DNA of 64,000 nucleotides, taken from contig JAVVVD010000006.1 in NCBI GenBank assembly GCA_036652795.1, forward strand, positions 1-64,000, read 5' to 3'. Within the stretch, counting starts at the first letter, position 1. Every line of letters starts with the position of its first letter. Of the stretch, positions 62,355 to 64,000 are shown in pieces. The notes beneath the pieces are model-generated. The model saw nothing but the letters and a program-made list of their open reading frames with translations, made no database searches and was not told where the DNA came from. The stretch is from JAVVVD01 sp036652795. Its GTDB lineage: Bacteria; Bacillota; Clostridia; Christensenellales; CAG-138. Position numbers and translations under genes: made by a program.

Positions 62355-63290
62355 TTATGCCTTCCCGTTGCAGCCAAGCACATGCACCAACTTGTGAGCT
62401 ACCATATCCTTTATGGCTTCACGTGCCGGCTTGAGGTACTGGCGTGGATCGAAGTGGGAAGGGTTTTCATCAAGGTATTTGCGTATAGTTCCTGTCATTG
62501 CAAGGCGCAGATCTGAATCGATGTTTATCTTGCATACCGCCATTCCAGCGGCCTGACGCAGCATATCCTCAGGAACGCCTATGGCATCCGGCATATTGCC
62601 GCCATGCTCGTTTATCATCTTAACGAATTCGGGCATTACAGAGCTTGAGCCGTGCAGCACAATAGGGAACCCTGGCAGCCTGGCTTCTACATCTTTGAGG
62701 ATGTCAAAGCGGAGCTGCGGTTTTGTGCCGGGCTTGAACTTGTAAGCGCCGTGGCTGGTACCTATGGCAATTGCCAAAGAGTCAACGCCTGTGCGGGTTA
62801 CAAAATCCTGCACTTGAGCCGGTTCGGTATAGCTGCCCTGCCCTTCGGCCACCTTTACCTCATCTTCAACGCCCTCAAGGCGTCCAAGCTCACCTTCAAC
62901 CACAACGCCGTGGTCATGCGCGTATTCTACGACCTGGCGGGTAAGCTTTACGTTATCCTCATACGGGTGATGGCTGCCATCGATCATAACGGAAGTAAAG
63001 CCTCCGTCAATACAGCTTTTGCACAGCTCGAACGTGTCGCCATGATCAAGGTGAAGGCATATCGGCAGATTTGTCTCTATTATGGCAGCTTCAACCAGCT
63101 TCATAAGATAAGTGTGGTTGGCGTACTTGCGCGCACCGGAGGATACTTGAAGTATAAGTGGTGCATTCTCCTGTTTGGCGGCTTCGGTTATACCCTGGAT
63201 GATCTCCATATTATTGACGTTGAATGCGCCAATAGCATATCCGCCCGCATAGGCCTTCTTAAACATTTCCTTGCTTGTTACCAATGCCAT
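62355..63290 (-). CDS. fba: Fructose-bisphosphate aldolase, class II
   Basis: 311 residues, zinc-dependent. LHLDHGDTFELCKSCIDGGF has the zinc His and catalytic Asp; MIDGSHHPYEDNV, GELGRLEGVED, IAIGTSHGAYKF and VLHGSSSVMPEF complete the active site and phosphate loops. It cleaves fructose-1,6-bisphosphate in glycolysis and gluconeogenesis. AAGGAG ribosome site and own promoter at 63340-63367. Confidence 0.96.
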   Translation of the reverse strand: MALVTSKEMFKKAYAGGYAIGAFNVNNMEIIQGITEAAKQENAPLILQVSSGARKYANHTYLMKLVEAAIIETNLPICLHLDHGDTFELCKSCIDGGFTSVMIDGSHHPYEDNVKLTRQVVEYAHDHGVVVEGELGRLEGVEDEVKVAEGQGSYTEPAQVQDFVTRTGVDSLAIAIGTSHGAYKFKPGTKPQLRFDILKDVEARLPGFPIVLHGSSSVMPEFVKMINEHGGNMPDAIGVPEDMLRQAAGMAVCKINIDSDLRLAMTGTIRKYLDENPSHFDPRQYLKPAREAIKDMVAHKLVHVLGCNGKA

Positions 63291-63339
63291 AATAATATCT
63301 CCTTATGTTAATTTAGCTTTATCGCCATCATTAACCCTT

Positions 63340-63367
63340 ATTATAGACCAACATGGTTAACTTTCAA
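63340..63367 (-). promoter_or_regulatory. Promoter of fba
   Basis: Minus strand: TTGAAA (63367-63362), 16 bases, TATAAT (63345-63340), about 50 bases before the ATG. Confidence 0.7.
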
Positions 63368-63405
63368 TAGAATTTATTTCGGCGGGCTATATTTTGGCGA
63401 TATGA

Positions 63406-63434
63406 TTGTAGCTTGATCGATTAGCGGGTATAAT
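63406..63434 (+). promoter_or_regulatory. Promoter of the glycosyltransferase gene
   Basis: TTGTAG (63406-63411), 17 bases, TATAAT (63429-63434), about 55 bases before the ATG. Confidence 0.6.
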
Positions 63435-63489
63435 ATTAAATAGTAACATATAACAAAATTCAATCAGAATAAAAGCAAGGAGCCTGTGT

Positions 63490-64000
63490 ATGGAAAAGTT
63501 ACTTTCCCTCATTGTGCCAGTATACAACGAGGAGGAGGTGCTGGAAGAATCCTTCAGCGCGATGGATGAGGTGATGCGCGCGCTGCCGTATGAATATGAG
63601 ATTGTCTATGTAAACGATGGCAGCAGGGATAGCACCATGCAGAAGCTGCGCGATATAGCGGCAACAAATCAACGGGTTAGGGTGCTGTCATTTTCACGCA
63701 ATTTCGGGCATCAGCTTGCGGTTACAGCCGGAATGGACGCTGCAAAGGGTGATGCGCTTATAATAATAGATGTGGACTTGCAGGACCCACCTGAAATAAT
63801 CGGGCAACTGGTTAAGGCATGGGAGGCAGGCGCAGACATAGCCTATGGTAAGCGCACAAAGCGCGAGGGAGAAACGCTATTCAAACGGTTTACCGCGTTT
63901 TGCTATTATCGACTGCTTACCAGCATGAGCGCATATCCAATACCGCTTGATACGGGTGACTTCCGCCTGATAGACCGCACTGTAGCGGATGCGTTTTTGA
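63490..64000 (+). CDS. GT2 glycosyltransferase (DPM1/GtrB-like), cut by the window end
   Basis: The first 170 residues are present. GT-A fold with LSLIVPVYNEEEVLEESF, YVNDGSRDSTM, FSRNFGHQLAVTAGMDAA and the metal motif IIDVDLQDPPE; then LDTGDFRLIDR. This is the polyprenyl-phosphate sugar transferase type (dolichol-phosphate mannosyltransferase, GtrB), which normally goes on to two C-terminal membrane helices outside the window. AAGGAG ribosome site. Confidence 0.9.
   Translation, partial: MEKLLSLIVPVYNEEEVLEESFSAMDEVMRALPYEYEIVYVNDGSRDSTMQKLRDIAATNQRVRVLSFSRNFGHQLAVTAGMDAAKGDALIIIDVDLQDPPEIIGQLVKAWEAGADIAYGKRTKREGETLFKRFTAFCYYRLLTSMSAYPIPLDTGDFRLIDRTVADAFL

Overview
The window looks like a chromosome segment of a spore-forming, low-to-middle GC Bacillota of class Clostridia. 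It has SpoIIR, a SleB-type spore cortex hydrolase and YpeB, a large-type Gram-positive SRP RNA, LCP-family wall assembly, a monoderm type IV pilus set, and housekeeping genes (murC, ispE, guaA, clpB, nadE, tilS, ychF, fba). Most genes use ATA heavily for isoleucine. No prophage, insertion sequence, CRISPR array, rRNA or tRNA was recognised. A placement near the gut Christensenellales/Oscillospirales is only a guess from gene style.

Layout. 0-1.8 kb: the 3' part of a BlaR1-like M56 peptidase whose codon use differs from the rest, overlapped by a 53-codon ORF that looks like a deletion chimera. 1.8-4.1 kb: ispE-murC on the minus strand. 4.2-6.8 kb: spoIIR-sleB-ypeB sporulation/germination operon. 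7-9.6 kb: an unknown protein, a UlaG-like metallo-hydrolase and a CofE-like ligase. 9.9-13.1 kb: purine salvage (hpt, xpt-guaA). 13.4-17 kb: clpB, a UPF0316 membrane protein and the SRP RNA. 17.3-21.3 kb: a QueG-like iron-sulfur protein divergent from a copper ATPase carrying a C-terminal CopZ-like domain. 21.4-31.3 kb: LCP protein, two extracytoplasmic hydrolases, a lipoprotein, calcium ATPase plus nadE, and a polysaccharide deacetylase. 31.4-44 kb: the type IV pilus locus (pilC-M-N-O-B-A, a 1623-residue GLUG-repeat pseudopilin, three minor pilins) with pilD convergent, in a minus-strand operon with a lipoprotein and a SRPBCC/zinc-ribbon protein. 45.7-51 kb: membrane, lipoprotein and surface proteins, including an Asp/His/Tyr-rich, Cys-Pro-rich protein with a sortase-like tail. 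51-64 kb: HAD phosphatase, YhaM-like nuclease, ECF sigma/anti-sigma pair, DUF1846 protein, tilS-hpt-hydratase operon, ychF, GNAT, DUF1292, fba and a truncated glycosyltransferase.

Two things stand out. First, the pilus operon encodes a giant pseudopilin: a normal class III prepilin leader followed by about thirty GLUG-type repeats and a 6 x 10-residue Thr/Pro stalk, set among PilX-, PilV- and PilE-like minor pilins. A tip adhesin assembled with the pilus is the natural reading. Second, several genes lack a Shine-Dalgarno and have their ATG exactly six bases after a good -10 box (queG-like, copA, ispE, probably the LCP gene). The queG-like/copA pair is mirror-symmetric about one shared palindromic -35 box, which predicts two divergent leaderless mRNAs. 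Both readings rest on sequence inspection and standard family knowledge; no searches were run.
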